Of a stretch of DNA of 8,173 nucleotides, positions 1 through 6,569 are shown piece after piece. Below the pieces are notes generated by a model. That model was not told where the DNA came from. It saw nothing but the letters and a program-made list of their open reading frames with translations, and did not search any database. The position numbers and the translations under genes were made by a program. How positions within the stretch are numbered: position 1 is the stretch's first letter; each line of letters begins with the position of its first letter. The stretch is from Acidimicrobiaceae bacterium (GTDB lineage Bacteria; Actinomycetota; Acidimicrobiia; Acidimicrobiales; Palsa-688), in the NCBI GenBank assembly GCA_003156795.1, contig PMHU01000126.1:5141-13313 (forward strand), written 5' to 3'.

Positions 1-199
1 GGCCGGCCGCGATCCCGAGCGGGGCGGAGATGCCGGTGCCAGGGTAGTTGGTGACCACCCCGCCAGACCCCCCTGCCGAAGCCACCGAACCCGACAACAC
101 ACCCGATACCCCCACCGCCACAACACTGGCAACCAGTGCGGCCAACGAGAGGCGCAGTGCCCGCCGCCAGCCATGCGGCGCTGCAAAACGACAGGCCAT
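1..199 (-). CDS. Exported Vgb/NHL beta-propeller-like protein, N-terminal part
   Basis: Only the first 66 codons are in the window; the gene continues past the left edge. Seen: a basic start (RR at residues 12-13), a hydrophobic stretch at about 17-40 and an Ala-Ser-Ala site at 40-42, which make a good Sec-type signal peptide with cleavage near residue 42. The mature start reads VVTNYPGTGISAPLGIAAG. That resembles the first repeat of streptogramin-lyase-like (Vgb) and NHL-type six-bladed propellers, which usually continue with a Gly-Pro-Asp-Gly-Asn-Leu-Trp-Phe motif; here that part lies outside the window. Such proteins are exported and often bind sugars or peptides, and lyase activity cannot be inferred. 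The ATG at 199 is chosen because a GGAAGG ribosome site lies about 8 bases upstream. The signal peptide is firm; the family call rests on about 20 residues. Confidence 0.6.
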   Translation of the reverse strand, partial: MACRFAAPHGWRRALRLSLAALVASVVAVGVSGVLSGSVASAGGSGGVVTNYPGTGISAPLGIAAG

Positions 200-204
200 T
201 AGTG

Positions 205-215
205 CCACCTTCCCC
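205..215 (-). promoter_or_regulatory. Ribosome binding site of the exported protein
   Basis: On the minus strand the sequence GGGGAAGGTGG precedes the ATG at 199 with about 8 bases between its GGAAGG core and the start. It is the clearest Shine-Dalgarno sequence in the window and fixes the start of the exported protein. Confidence 0.55.
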
Positions 216-324
216 GGAGCCGAGTGACGGTCCCGAACTGCTACACCGCCCTCCAAGTGCAATATAACGTCAGCGCAGAACACACGCCCCGATACACGGC
301 CACCGACACGATCCCGCAACCAGA

Positions 325-347
325 TCCTTCTTTAGCACTGCTAAGGA
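325..347. promoter_or_regulatory. Imperfect palindrome upstream of the exported gene, possible operator
   Basis: The core TTAGCA-C-TGCTAA (332-344) is a perfect inverted repeat. It extends to TCCTT and AAGGA on the outside if a short interruption is allowed in the left half. It lies about 130 bases upstream of the exported gene's start and is AT-rich against the GC-rich background, which suits a regulator binding site. An AT-rich stretch at 261-268 (TATATT on the minus strand) could be a -10 box for the same gene, but no good -35 pairs with it. No regulator is known. Confidence 0.2.
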
Positions 348-567
348 GATTGGTTCTGCTGACCGGCGCCAAGTCGGCCCATCCATCCCGGGGCTGGGCG
401 CGAGTCCGATGTACGGCAGCGGCCGCCGATGACTAGTTCATGCCACCACGTACCCAACCTGATGAGCCCCGGCGCCCGCTCGACGTTGCGGTTGGCCATC
501 GTTGGGGCTGCACGTACACATGTTCGCTTCAGTCGACGCCACAGATTCGTGTCAAGCGTCTCCACTT

Positions 568-868
568 TTACGGCGCAGCTGCCCGCCCGTGTACCGGATA
601 TCCCAGGTTGATTCGGGATCGCCATGACCGATCGGCGGCTGCACGTTGCACCTCCCGTCGGTATTGGTCAGCGTCGAAGACGATATCGGCGATATCAAGC
701 GGCATCCCTCCAGGCGGATCGTTTTCGAGTGTTGGGGTCGACGTAGACGCCCGTGACGTCCCGGGTGTCCTCCCAGATGACGCAGCCGTTTCGTTCGACG
801 ATGATCGGAGCGGCACACCCACACCCGGCTTCACCGCACTGGCATCGATATACCGCGACCCGCCGGGG
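568..868 (-). pseudogene. Frameshifted, 5'-truncated remnant of a small Cys-motif protein
   Basis: Seen: one minus-strand frame (about 868-690) reads VAVYRCQCGEAGCGCAAPII and then VIWEDTRDVTGVYVDPN before a stop. A second frame carries on with LDIADIVFDADQYRREVQRA followed by AAADRSW. Together they resemble a short uncharacterised actinobacterial protein family that has a Cys-x-Cys-Gly-x-x-Gly-Cys motif, then a Trp-containing strand, then Phe-Asp-x-x-x-Tyr and an Ala/Asp/Arg-rich helix ending in Asp-Arg-Ser-Trp. I recognise the pattern but cannot name the family. The frame break lies roughly between 750 and 700. No start codon is present: going upstream the frame meets a stop inside the hairpin at 886-910, so the 5' end seems lost at the module junction. 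The inferred product is non-functional. Confidence 0.45.
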
Positions 869-885
869 TGGGTTAGTAGGAAGGG

Positions 886-1030
886 TAGACGGCCCGGGAG
901 GGGCCGTCTAACTGTTGGACCTGGGGTGGACGAGGGCGTAAAATCCAGCCCTCGCCACCTTCAACAAGGGATTTCATGAACACACCTTGCAGTGTTTCGT
1001 GATCATCCCTTCTTGGAATGATCACGAAAC
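886..1030 (+). repeat. Three-hairpin module, copy 1
   Basis: About 145 bases built of three successive hairpins. H1 (886-910) is TAGACGGCCC, a five-base loop, and its exact complement. H2 (925-959) is GGTGG-CGAGGGC against GCCCTCG-CCACC with one bulged base at 930. H3 (994-1030) is GTTTCGTGATCATCCC, loop TTCTT, then the complement with one mismatch. Over 901-1030 it matches 5601-5729 with 5 substitutions and one single-base indel, about 95%. Differences fall mainly in loops, bulges or single-stranded parts. No run of T follows H1, so it is not a standard intrinsic terminator. It could be an insertion-sequence end, a MITE-like element or a structured RNA. Confidence 0.85.
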
Positions 1031-1326
1031 TCGCTTACCTGCAGGTACAGGCGTTCGATTCCGCGGACCCCACAGATTCGAGGCGTGAGTCTCCACACCA
1101 TCATCGTCATCGGGCTGTCTCGCCCGGCGTGCGTTACGGGGCTCGCTGTCACTCATCCAGATCGCCCCGTCGAGCAATCACAGTGTGGTGACTTCGATCC
1201 CTGGTGGGCGGAGCGCTTCAGTGCGGTCACGCCGTTCGTCGTTGCGCAGGCTCTCGGCGATCACCTCGGCACATAGCGTCGAGCCGTGGCGGTAGCGCCC
1301 GGATCGACGAGGACCGCTCGTGTGAG
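1031..1326. other. Gene-poor stretch between module copy 1 and the cyclase gene
   Basis: No gene is supported here. A plus-strand frame (1085-1276) has no recognisable feature. On the minus strand a frame ending near 1165 reads GRYRHGSTLCAEVIAESLRN and then NDERRD before its stop. It has a protein-like helix pattern and could be the last 40 or so residues of a lost gene, but I do not recognise it. The cyclase gene ends at 1327, and I see no T-rich terminator hairpin downstream of it. Confidence 0.4.
1039..1098 (+). repeat. Degenerate module tail, three copies in the window
   Basis: The stretch starting CTGCAGGTAC and ending near GTCTCCAC follows copy 1 of the module. A diverged counterpart (CTGCACGTAC to GCCTCCAC, 5738-5796) follows copy 2. 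A third (CTGCACGTAC to GTCTCCAC, 509-567) stands alone, without the hairpins. The copies share CTGCA-GTAC, a conserved TTCG or TTCA block and a terminal CTCCAC; the copies at 509 and 1039 also share CCACAGATTCG. Identity is moderate, so this is weaker than the hairpin repeat. It may mark the outer end of one element family. Confidence 0.4.
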
Positions 1327-4300
1327 CTAAGCGCGGGTCGACAGCCACTGCGTGAGGACGTCCGCCCGTCGAAGAAACGGCTGGCAGCGCAGCCTGCGGG
1401 CAATCTCCCGGGCTTCTTCGAGGGTCTCCTCCGCGGCTGATTGCTCTCCCTCACGAGCGAGGTGCTGGGCGAGATCCAGCAGGCCGCCGCCGAGCGAATA
1501 AGGGTTGGGAGCCGACCGAAGGGCTGTCACGGCGTCAGAAAAGGCGGCAGTTGCCCCGGGATCACCAAGCGAGGCGGCCGCCCGGGCCCGAGCAAGGGCG
1601 CGCTCCGCGGCCAGAATGGACGGAACATCGTCCTGCGAACGGTCGTCGAGGAGCGCGAGCAACTCCTCGACAGTGTCGCGTTCGTCGAGCTCGGAGGCGA
1701 GCCTCGCCGCTAGGGGCCATGCCCATCGCACCGCCTCATGATGGATGCCGAGGGCGCCGGCACGCTCGACGACCGAGCGGGCAAACGCGAGGCCGGCGCG
1801 GCGATCGTCCCTCGCCGCCGCGGTATGCGCCGCGACAAGCCCCACAATCGCCCGGGTCTGCACGTCCTCACTCGTCGAGAGAGGTTCCAGGATAGCGAGA
1901 GCGTCGTCGGCGCGCTCGAGCTCGCCCCGCAGCGCGGCTAGCAGCCCGGCGAGGTAAACCACCTGCTGGTGCTCGTCGAGACCGTCGCCGCCGGCGGCGT
2001 AATCGAGCACATCGGCCGCCTGGTCCCACTCGCCGAGCTCGAGCAGGGCCACGGCCAGGTTGGCGGTGGCGAAGCCGAGCCTGTCGCGGACACCGACCCT
2101 CCGGGCGTGAGCCACGGCAGCGCTCGCCGCGTCGACCGCGCCGGCCGGGTCAAAACGACCGAGAACATCCGACAGGTTGATCAGGGCGTGGGTCAATAGG
2201 TCGCCGTCGCCCGCACCCTCGGCCAACCGAGCGCCCTCCCGGAAGTGGAAGGCTCCCTCAGTCGTATGGTTCGCGTGGTCATCGACAATGCCCCGGCTGA
2301 TGTGCAGCCGAGCCATCTGCGCGTCGTCGACGCGCAGAACCCTGCCGAGATCGAGGGCCTGGGCGCTCAGCCTGTCTGCGTCGGCCAGGTTGCCGACGTA
2401 AAGCTCGATGTTGATCAGGGAGCTCAAGGCTTCGACCGTGTCGGCGTCGGGCGTCTCCTGGAGCACTGAAAGCGCCTCCTCGAGCTCGACGCGAGCCTCG
2501 GCGAAGCGTCCAGAGTGGCGCAGGGCACGGGCGCTCAGGGCTCGCGCCCGCGCTGCGCCTCGAGCGTCGCCCACCCACTCGTGGCAGGCGCGGGCCGCCT
2601 CGCCATGGCTCCGCGCCGGTTCGTAGTCACCGGCGTGGGTGGCCTGTCGGTTGGCCCGTTCGTACAGGGCGGCCGCCTGCTGCATCCGCTCCGCATCTGG
2701 ACGGGCGTCGGTAGCGGCACCGGTGGTCTCGATGGTAAGGCGGGCGGCGGCGGCGTAGCTGGCGGCAGCTCGCGCGGGGGCGCCGCTCGCCGCGGCACGG
2801 ACACCAGCACGCACGAGCATGGTGATGGCCTCGTCGCGGATGCTCGGGGCATCTGTATCGTCGGGAGCTGCGGCGAGCGCGTCGAGGTAGTGCCGGGCAA
2901 CGAGTTCGGAGACCTCGTCGGCGTCGTTGGAGAACGTGCCCCGCAGATGTGCGGCCACGGCCAGATGCCTGACCTTGCGCTCCCGTCGTGCCAGTCGGTC
3001 GTAGGCGACCTGGCGCAACAGCTCGTGGCTGAACCGGTAGTCACCACGTTCCGGCGACAGCGGGTCGGTGTTCACCTCGAGGACGTCCCTGTGAACCAGC
3101 TCGGCCAAACCCGCGTGCACCTGTGATGGCTCGCGGTTCGAGACTGTGGTGAGCGCCTCAGCGGAAAAGGTGGTGCCGAGGACGGCGGCGGCCCCCACGA
3201 GGTGGCGCGTCGAGGCGTCCAGGGCGTCAAGGCGACTAGCCAAAAGGCCGAGCAGGCTCTCGGGCACGTTCAGCGAGTCGAGGTCACCGACCAACCGGTA
3301 GCCGCCGCGACCCCCGCCAGCGACGATGCCAGCGTCGATCATTGACCTCACCGTCTCCAACGCAAAAAGGGGAATGCCCCGGGCCCGTGCTGCGATCGCC
3401 GTGCGGGCCCGTGCGGGGATACCTGGTACAAGGGAGGAGACCATGTCGTCGATCGAGGAGCCGTCGAGGGGGGCCAGCGAGTGAAGGTTGCGGTTATGTC
3501 CCATGCCGAGGCTCGGGTGTGCCTCAGCGAGCTCGGGGCGGGCGAGCACCAGCACGAAGATTGGCAGGCCGCGCGTCCAGTCGATGAGATGGTGCAGGAA
3601 CTCCACGAGCCCCTTGTCGGCGTGCTCGCCGTCCTCGACGACCATGACTACCGGGGCGATGGCAGCGAGCCGCTCGAAGAAGAGCCGCCACCCGGCGAAG
3701 AGCTCGTCGCGGGGCAGGACGGTCGCCCGTGCCTCTGGGCTCTCGACACCGAGAAGGCGAGCGACCCGGACCGCGACATACGCCCGGTCGGCCTCGGGGA
3801 CCCAGCGCACCAGACCCTCCGAAAGCCTCGTTGCCGCCGTCTCGGTGGGGTCGTCCTCGGCGATCGACAGGCGTTGGCGGAGCATCTCGGCGAGCGCCCA
3901 GAACGTGACGCCCTCGCCATAGGAGAGGCAACGTCCGCGGTGCCACAACACCCTGTCCACCAGGCCGTCCACGTATTTTTCGAACTCGAGTCCCAGGCGA
4001 GATTTCCCCACTCCGGCCGCCCCTGATACCAGCAGCAGGCTCGGGGTGCGACCGTCCACCGTGGCATGGAAGAAGTCCTTGATCATCCGCAACTCGACAT
4101 CCCGGCCCACCAGCGGGACCTCCGCGCTCGCCGAATGCTGCCGTCCGCCCACCCCAGCGAGCACCCGGAGTGCGCGAAAAATCGGGACCGGGTCCGCCAC
4201 CCCTTTCAGATCGTGGGTCCCCGTGCCTTCGAAGGCCATGGCCCGGGCCGCCAGCCGCCGGGTTGTCTCGTCCACGAAGCATGAGCCCGTGTCCGCCACC

Positions 4301-4863
4301 GTCTGGATCCTGGACGCCAGGTTGACAACGTCGCCGACCACCAACCCTTCATCCGGTGCCTCGACCGTTGCCGCCAGGCCCGATGCCACACCCACGCGTC
4401 CGCCCAAGTCCAGGCCGGCCGATTCGCCATACGGGGGGATGGCCTCGGCCAGCTCCAGGCCGGCGCGCACCGCCCGTTCGGCGTCGTCCTCGTGGGCCCT
4501 CGGCGATCCCCACACCGCCATGACCGCGTCGCCGGCGTATTTCTCGACGACCCCGTCGTACCGTTCGACGATCGCCCGTGCCAGGTCGAAGTACCCTGAC
4601 AGGAGCTCCCGGGCATCCTCCGGGTCCCTTCTGTCGACGAGCCGGGTGTAACCGACCAGGTCGCAGAACAGCACCGACACGCGCCGCCGCTCGCGCGTGG
4701 CCGCCCGAGAAGCCAACCGACCGCCGCAGGTGGCGCAGTAACTGTCGCCTTCTTCCACCGTGGATCCACAGGCGGGGCACGGCACGGGCACGGGCACACC
4801 GCACAGCGAGCAGAACCCGCTGCCGGTACGGAGCACCGATCCGCATGCGACGCATACCCCCAT
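1327..4863 (-). CDS. Zinc-ribbon class III adenylate cyclase/AAA ATPase/TPR protein
   Basis: Intact 1178-residue protein. Two zinc ribbons use Cys 4, 7, 18, 21 and Cys 29, 32, 43, 46. A class III cyclase domain follows at about 61-235, with metal Asp68 (FCDLVGYT) and Asp112 (KYAGD), base-reading Lys108 and Asp178 (a Lys/Asp pair favours ATP), and transition-state Asn181 and Arg185 (GDVVNLASR). All expected catalytic residues are present, so cAMP synthesis is plausible. An AAA_16-type NTPase starts at LVGR (251-254), with Walker A GAAGVGKS (281-288) and Walker B VVMVVED (405-411). From about 650 to the end the protein is helical and Ala/Leu-rich, as in TPR domains. It is cytoplasmic with no membrane segment. 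Proteins of this architecture are common in actinobacteria and are thought to be signal-responsive, with unknown ligands. I chose ATG 4863 because the ribbon begins there; an in-frame ATG at 4935 would add 24 unpromising residues. Neither start has a well-placed ribosome site (GGAGG lies 19 bases from ATG 4863). Confidence 0.9.
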   Translation of the reverse strand: MGVCVACGSVLRTGSGFCSLCGVPVPVPCPACGSTVEEGDSYCATCGGRLASRAATRERRRVSVLFCDLVGYTRLVDRRDPEDARELLSGYFDLARAIVERYDGVVEKYAGDAVMAVWGSPRAHEDDAERAVRAGLELAEAIPPYGESAGLDLGGRVGVASGLAATVEAPDEGLVVGDVVNLASRIQTVADTGSCFVDETTRRLAARAMAFEGTGTHDLKGVADPVPIFRALRVLAGVGGRQHSASAEVPLVGRDVELRMIKDFFHATVDGRTPSLLLVSGAAGVGKSRLGLEFEKYVDGLVDRVLWHRGRCLSYGEGVTFWALAEMLRQRLSIAEDDPTETAATRLSEGLVRWVPEADRAYVAVRVARLLGVESPEARATVLPRDELFAGWRLFFERLAAIAPVVMVVEDGEHADKGLVEFLHHLIDWTRGLPIFVLVLARPELAEAHPSLGMGHNRNLHSLAPLDGSSIDDMVSSLVPGIPARARTAIAARARGIPLFALETVRSMIDAGIVAGGGRGGYRLVGDLDSLNVPESLLGLLASRLDALDASTRHLVGAAAVLGTTFSAEALTTVSNREPSQVHAGLAELVHRDVLEVNTDPLSPERGDYRFSHELLRQVAYDRLARRERKVRHLAVAAHLRGTFSNDADEVSELVARHYLDALAAAPDDTDAPSIRDEAITMLVRAGVRAAASGAPARAAASYAAAARLTIETTGAATDARPDAERMQQAAALYERANRQATHAGDYEPARSHGEAARACHEWVGDARGAARARALSARALRHSGRFAEARVELEEALSVLQETPDADTVEALSSLINIELYVGNLADADRLSAQALDLGRVLRVDDAQMARLHISRGIVDDHANHTTEGAFHFREGARLAEGAGDGDLLTHALINLSDVLGRFDPAGAVDAASAAVAHARRVGVRDRLGFATANLAVALLELGEWDQAADVLDYAAGGDGLDEHQQVVYLAGLLAALRGELERADDALAILEPLSTSEDVQTRAIVGLVAAHTAAARDDRRAGLAFARSVVERAGALGIHHEAVRWAWPLAARLASELDERDTVEELLALLDDRSQDDVPSILAAERALARARAAASLGDPGATAAFSDAVTALRSAPNPYSLGGGLLDLAQHLAREGEQSAAEETLEEAREIARRLRCQPFLRRADVLTQWLSTRA

Positions 4864-4888
4864 GGCGCGGAATGGTATCCAACCTCCG

Positions 4889-5500
4889 GTGCCGACAGAC
4901 TCGGAATACGTCAGTAGCGACATCATGCGCGACATCTACAGCCATGCCCACGGGCACGAGATCCCCGAGCTCCGGAGCCTTGTATTGGCTCATAGGGCCA
5001 AGGCGAAAGAAGAGGCCACGGGTGTCCTGAGCCTCTTCGACGCCCCACCTCCCTCAGTAGCAGCGACTGCCTACCAGCACACAGAACCATGGGAACCACC
5101 GCACTCTCTCGCCACCACAAGGGGCACCTGATCGAGGTGGCTCGCGTCATCAACGCGCTCACCGACCAACAGCGCGCCGAACTCGGGATCGAGCGACACG
5201 ATCGTGGGCTTACCTATGACCGGGCAGAGCGCACATTCACGAAGCTGGCCGAGGTCCTCGACGCCGGCTATCCCGGCATCGAGGCCAAATGGTTCGCAAA
5301 CGCCCTAGCCGAGGCTGCTATCCCGGAGGAGTTCCGACAGTCCCGGATACAACCTCGACCGCATCCGCTCCTACCGAGCCAAAAAGCGCGCAGAGGAAGA
5401 AGCCAAACCGACCCAACCAAAGCGCCGCCGCGGCACCTGGCCCGACATCGTCGAACCGTCAACCGCCACGCCGGCGGTGGACGGGAGCCCGCCCACCTAG
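4889..5500 (+). pseudogene. Transposase-like remnant with frameshift and internal deletion
   Basis: Three consecutive frames read as one decayed protein. Segment 1 (about 4889-5116) includes HGHEIPELRSLVLAHRAKAK, then VLSLFDAP and TAYQHTEPWEPPHSLATT. Segment 2 (about 5116-5332) runs KGHLIEVARVINALTDQQRA, then LTYDRAERTFTKLAEVLDAG and AKWFANALAEAAIPEEF. Segment 3 (about 5333-5500) is basic: YNLDRIRSYRAKKRAEEEAK to a TAG stop. Segments 1 and 2 differ by a one-base loss; segment 3 is in another frame. The pattern resembles actinobacterial transposases whose N-terminal part ends in a similar Pro-Glu-Glu motif just before the catalytic core and whose C-terminus is Lys/Arg-rich. Here the core is missing, so a large internal deletion is inferred. 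I cannot name the IS family. The remnant begins about 25 bases from the cyclase start and is transcribed away from it. Confidence 0.5.
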
Positions 5501-5520
5501 CAACCCGATACCTGGCTCTG

Positions 5521-5544
5521 GCCGGCTGCCAGATGGCGGCCGGC
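5521..5544 (+). terminator. Terminator-like hairpin after the transposase remnant
   Basis: GCCGGCTGCC, loop AGAT, then GGCGGCCGGC form a 10-pair stem with one G-U wobble, 20 bases after the remnant's stop at 5500. Only a short TT follows, so it would be a weak intrinsic terminator. Its position right after a stop codon supports the reading that 4889-5500 was once a real gene. Confidence 0.4.
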
Positions 5545-5585
5545 TTCAGCGCGCCACGAGTTCAGGATCAGACCTTGGACGCGAA

Positions 5586-5729
5586 AGACGGCCCCATTTG
5601 GGGCCGTCTAAGTGTTGGACCTGGGGTGGCCGAGGGCGTAAATCCAGCCCTCGCCACCTTCAACAAGGGATTTCATGATCACACCTTGCGGTGTTTCGTG
5701 ATCATCCCTTCTTGGGATGATCACGAAAC
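5586..5729 (+). repeat. Three-hairpin module, copy 2
   Basis: Second copy of the module at 886-1030, in the same orientation and 4.7 kb away. H1 (5586-5609) is AGACGGCCCCA, a two-base loop and its complement. H2 (5625-5658) is GGTGG-CGAGGGC against GCCCTCG-CCACC, with a bulged C instead of A. H3 (5693-5729) is a perfect 16-pair stem, GTTTCGTGATCATCCC, loop TTCTT. The copy sits 42 bases after the terminator-like hairpin of the transposase remnant, so it may be the 3' end of that element. In this copy 5675-5685 can also pair with 5690-5705, which competes with H3. Confidence 0.85.
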
Positions 5730-5815
5730 TCGCTGACCTGCACGTACGTGTGTTTGATAGTAAGTGTCTCCACGAGTTCACGTCAAGAGCCTCCACAATC
5801 AGTCCGGGGACCTCA

Positions 5816-5861
5816 TTCAGAGCAGAGACGCCACTCGACTGTTATGCCGGTAACCGTCGGT
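5816..5861 (+). promoter_or_regulatory. Possible promoter and operator of the toxin-antitoxin operon
   Basis: TTCAGA (5816-5821) and TGTTAT (5840-5845) are 18 bases apart and could serve as weak -35 and -10 boxes. Just downstream, CGGT-A-ACCG-T-CGGT (5848-5861) gives three alternating half-sites, i.e. two overlapping small palindromes. Antitoxins with an HTH often bind such sites over their own promoter. This is inference from position and symmetry only. Confidence 0.25.
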
Positions 5862-5864
5862 GGG

Positions 5865-6569
5865 ATGAGCCACACTCGAGGCGTGACCATCCAGGTTCTC
5901 GACCGAGAGATGTACGCCGAGGCTGAAGCGGCGCGGCTACTGCAGGTCGCGCAGGGCACTCTGCACTACTGGCTCGAAGGTGGGATTCGGCGGGGCAAGC
6001 GCTACCTGCCGATCGTCAGACCCGAGCCAACCGGATCGAAAATCGTGACTTGGGGCGAATTCGTCGAGGCTGGTCTGCTTCGGCAGTACCGGAGGATCCA
6101 TAACGTCCCGATGCTGGAGCTTCGTGTAGTCATTGAGCGGTTACGGAAAGACTTCGATGTGCCGTACCCGCTCGCCCACGCCCGGCCGTTCGTCGGCCCC
6201 GGACGCAGGTTGTTGCTCGAGGCTCAGGAGGCCTCGTCCCTTCCAGGTGAATACTGGCTGGTGGCTATAGCTGACGGTCAGCCGACGCTGACGCCACCAT
6301 CAGAGACCTTCTTCGAGCGAGTCGACTGGGTCGACGACATGGCCGGCGCTTGGCGTCCCGCTCCTGATCCGAAGTCACCCGTTCGAATGCGCCCCGATGA
6401 GCGCTTCGGGCTGCCCGCCGTCGGAGGCGTGAAGACCGAGATCATCTGGGAACACGTCGAGGCAGATGAGTCCTTCGAAGATGTCGCTGAGGAGTTGGCA
6501 CTGACCGTAGACGAGGTTCGCTGGGCGTTGGCATACGAGACCAGCCTCCGAGCGCGTGAAGCAAGCTGA
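5865..6569 (+). CDS. VapB45-like antitoxin, HTH plus DUF433-like C-terminus
   Basis: A 234-residue protein close in length to M. tuberculosis Rv2018 (about 239, from memory), which it resembles in layout. Seen: an N-terminal MerR-like HTH at about 18-45 (YAEAEAARLLQVAQGTLHYW), an Arg/Glu-rich middle, and a C-terminal DUF433-like domain at about 185-230 (FGLPAVGGVKTEIIWEHVEA, then FEDVAEELALTVDEVRWAL). DUF433-type antitoxins bind a PIN-like toxin and their own promoter. The next gene, a VapC45-like toxin, overlaps its end by 14 bases, so translation is coupled. The ATG at 5865 is preferred; GTG 5883 (just before the conserved VLDREMY) and ATG 5844 are also in frame, and none has a good ribosome site. 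The reading frame is intact throughout, unlike its partner. Confidence 0.8.
   Translation: MSHTRGVTIQVLDREMYAEAEAARLLQVAQGTLHYWLEGGIRRGKRYLPIVRPEPTGSKIVTWGEFVEAGLLRQYRRIHNVPMLELRVVIERLRKDFDVPYPLAHARPFVGPGRRLLLEAQEASSLPGEYWLVAIADGQPTLTPPSETFFERVDWVDDMAGAWRPAPDPKSPVRMRPDERFGLPAVGGVKTEIIWEHVEADESFEDVAEELALTVDEVRWALAYETSLRAREAS

Larger units (their letters stand above)
200..567. other. Gene-poor stretch with no convincing coding sequence
   Basis: Several open frames cross this stretch on both strands, but none has a recognisable domain, ribosome site or consistent codon pattern, so I treat them as chance frames. It holds the upstream region of the exported gene, a palindrome near 332-344, and at 509-567 a degenerate copy of the tail that also follows the two three-hairpin modules (see the repeat at 1039-1098). 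Confidence 0.5.

Noticed and set aside
886..910. H1 as an intrinsic terminator
   Set aside because: The stem is strong, but it is followed by ACTGTTGG with no T run, and copy 2 is the same, so I kept it as part of the repeat module.
440..979. Plus-strand open frame of 179 codons
   Set aside because: It runs antisense through the Cys-motif remnant and through module copy 1, has no recognisable domain or ribosome site, and its composition looks like a shadow frame.
1165..1320. Minus-strand frame reading GRYRHGSTLCAEVIAESLRN to a stop, possible gene remnant
   Set aside because: It looks protein-like over about 40 residues but I recognise no family and see no start, so I did not call it as a gene.
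2515..3126. Long plus-strand frames opposite the cyclase gene (also 3481-4026 and 4046-4651)
   Set aside because: These mirror the codon periodicity of the GC-rich 1178-residue gene. None shows a domain, and the minus-strand frame carries clear catalytic motifs.
5717..5926. Plus-strand frame starting in H3 of module copy 2
   Set aside because: Only its first 15 residues are shared with copy 1; beyond that it runs out of frame over the antitoxin start and has no ribosome site. Its shared start is reported as a finding only.
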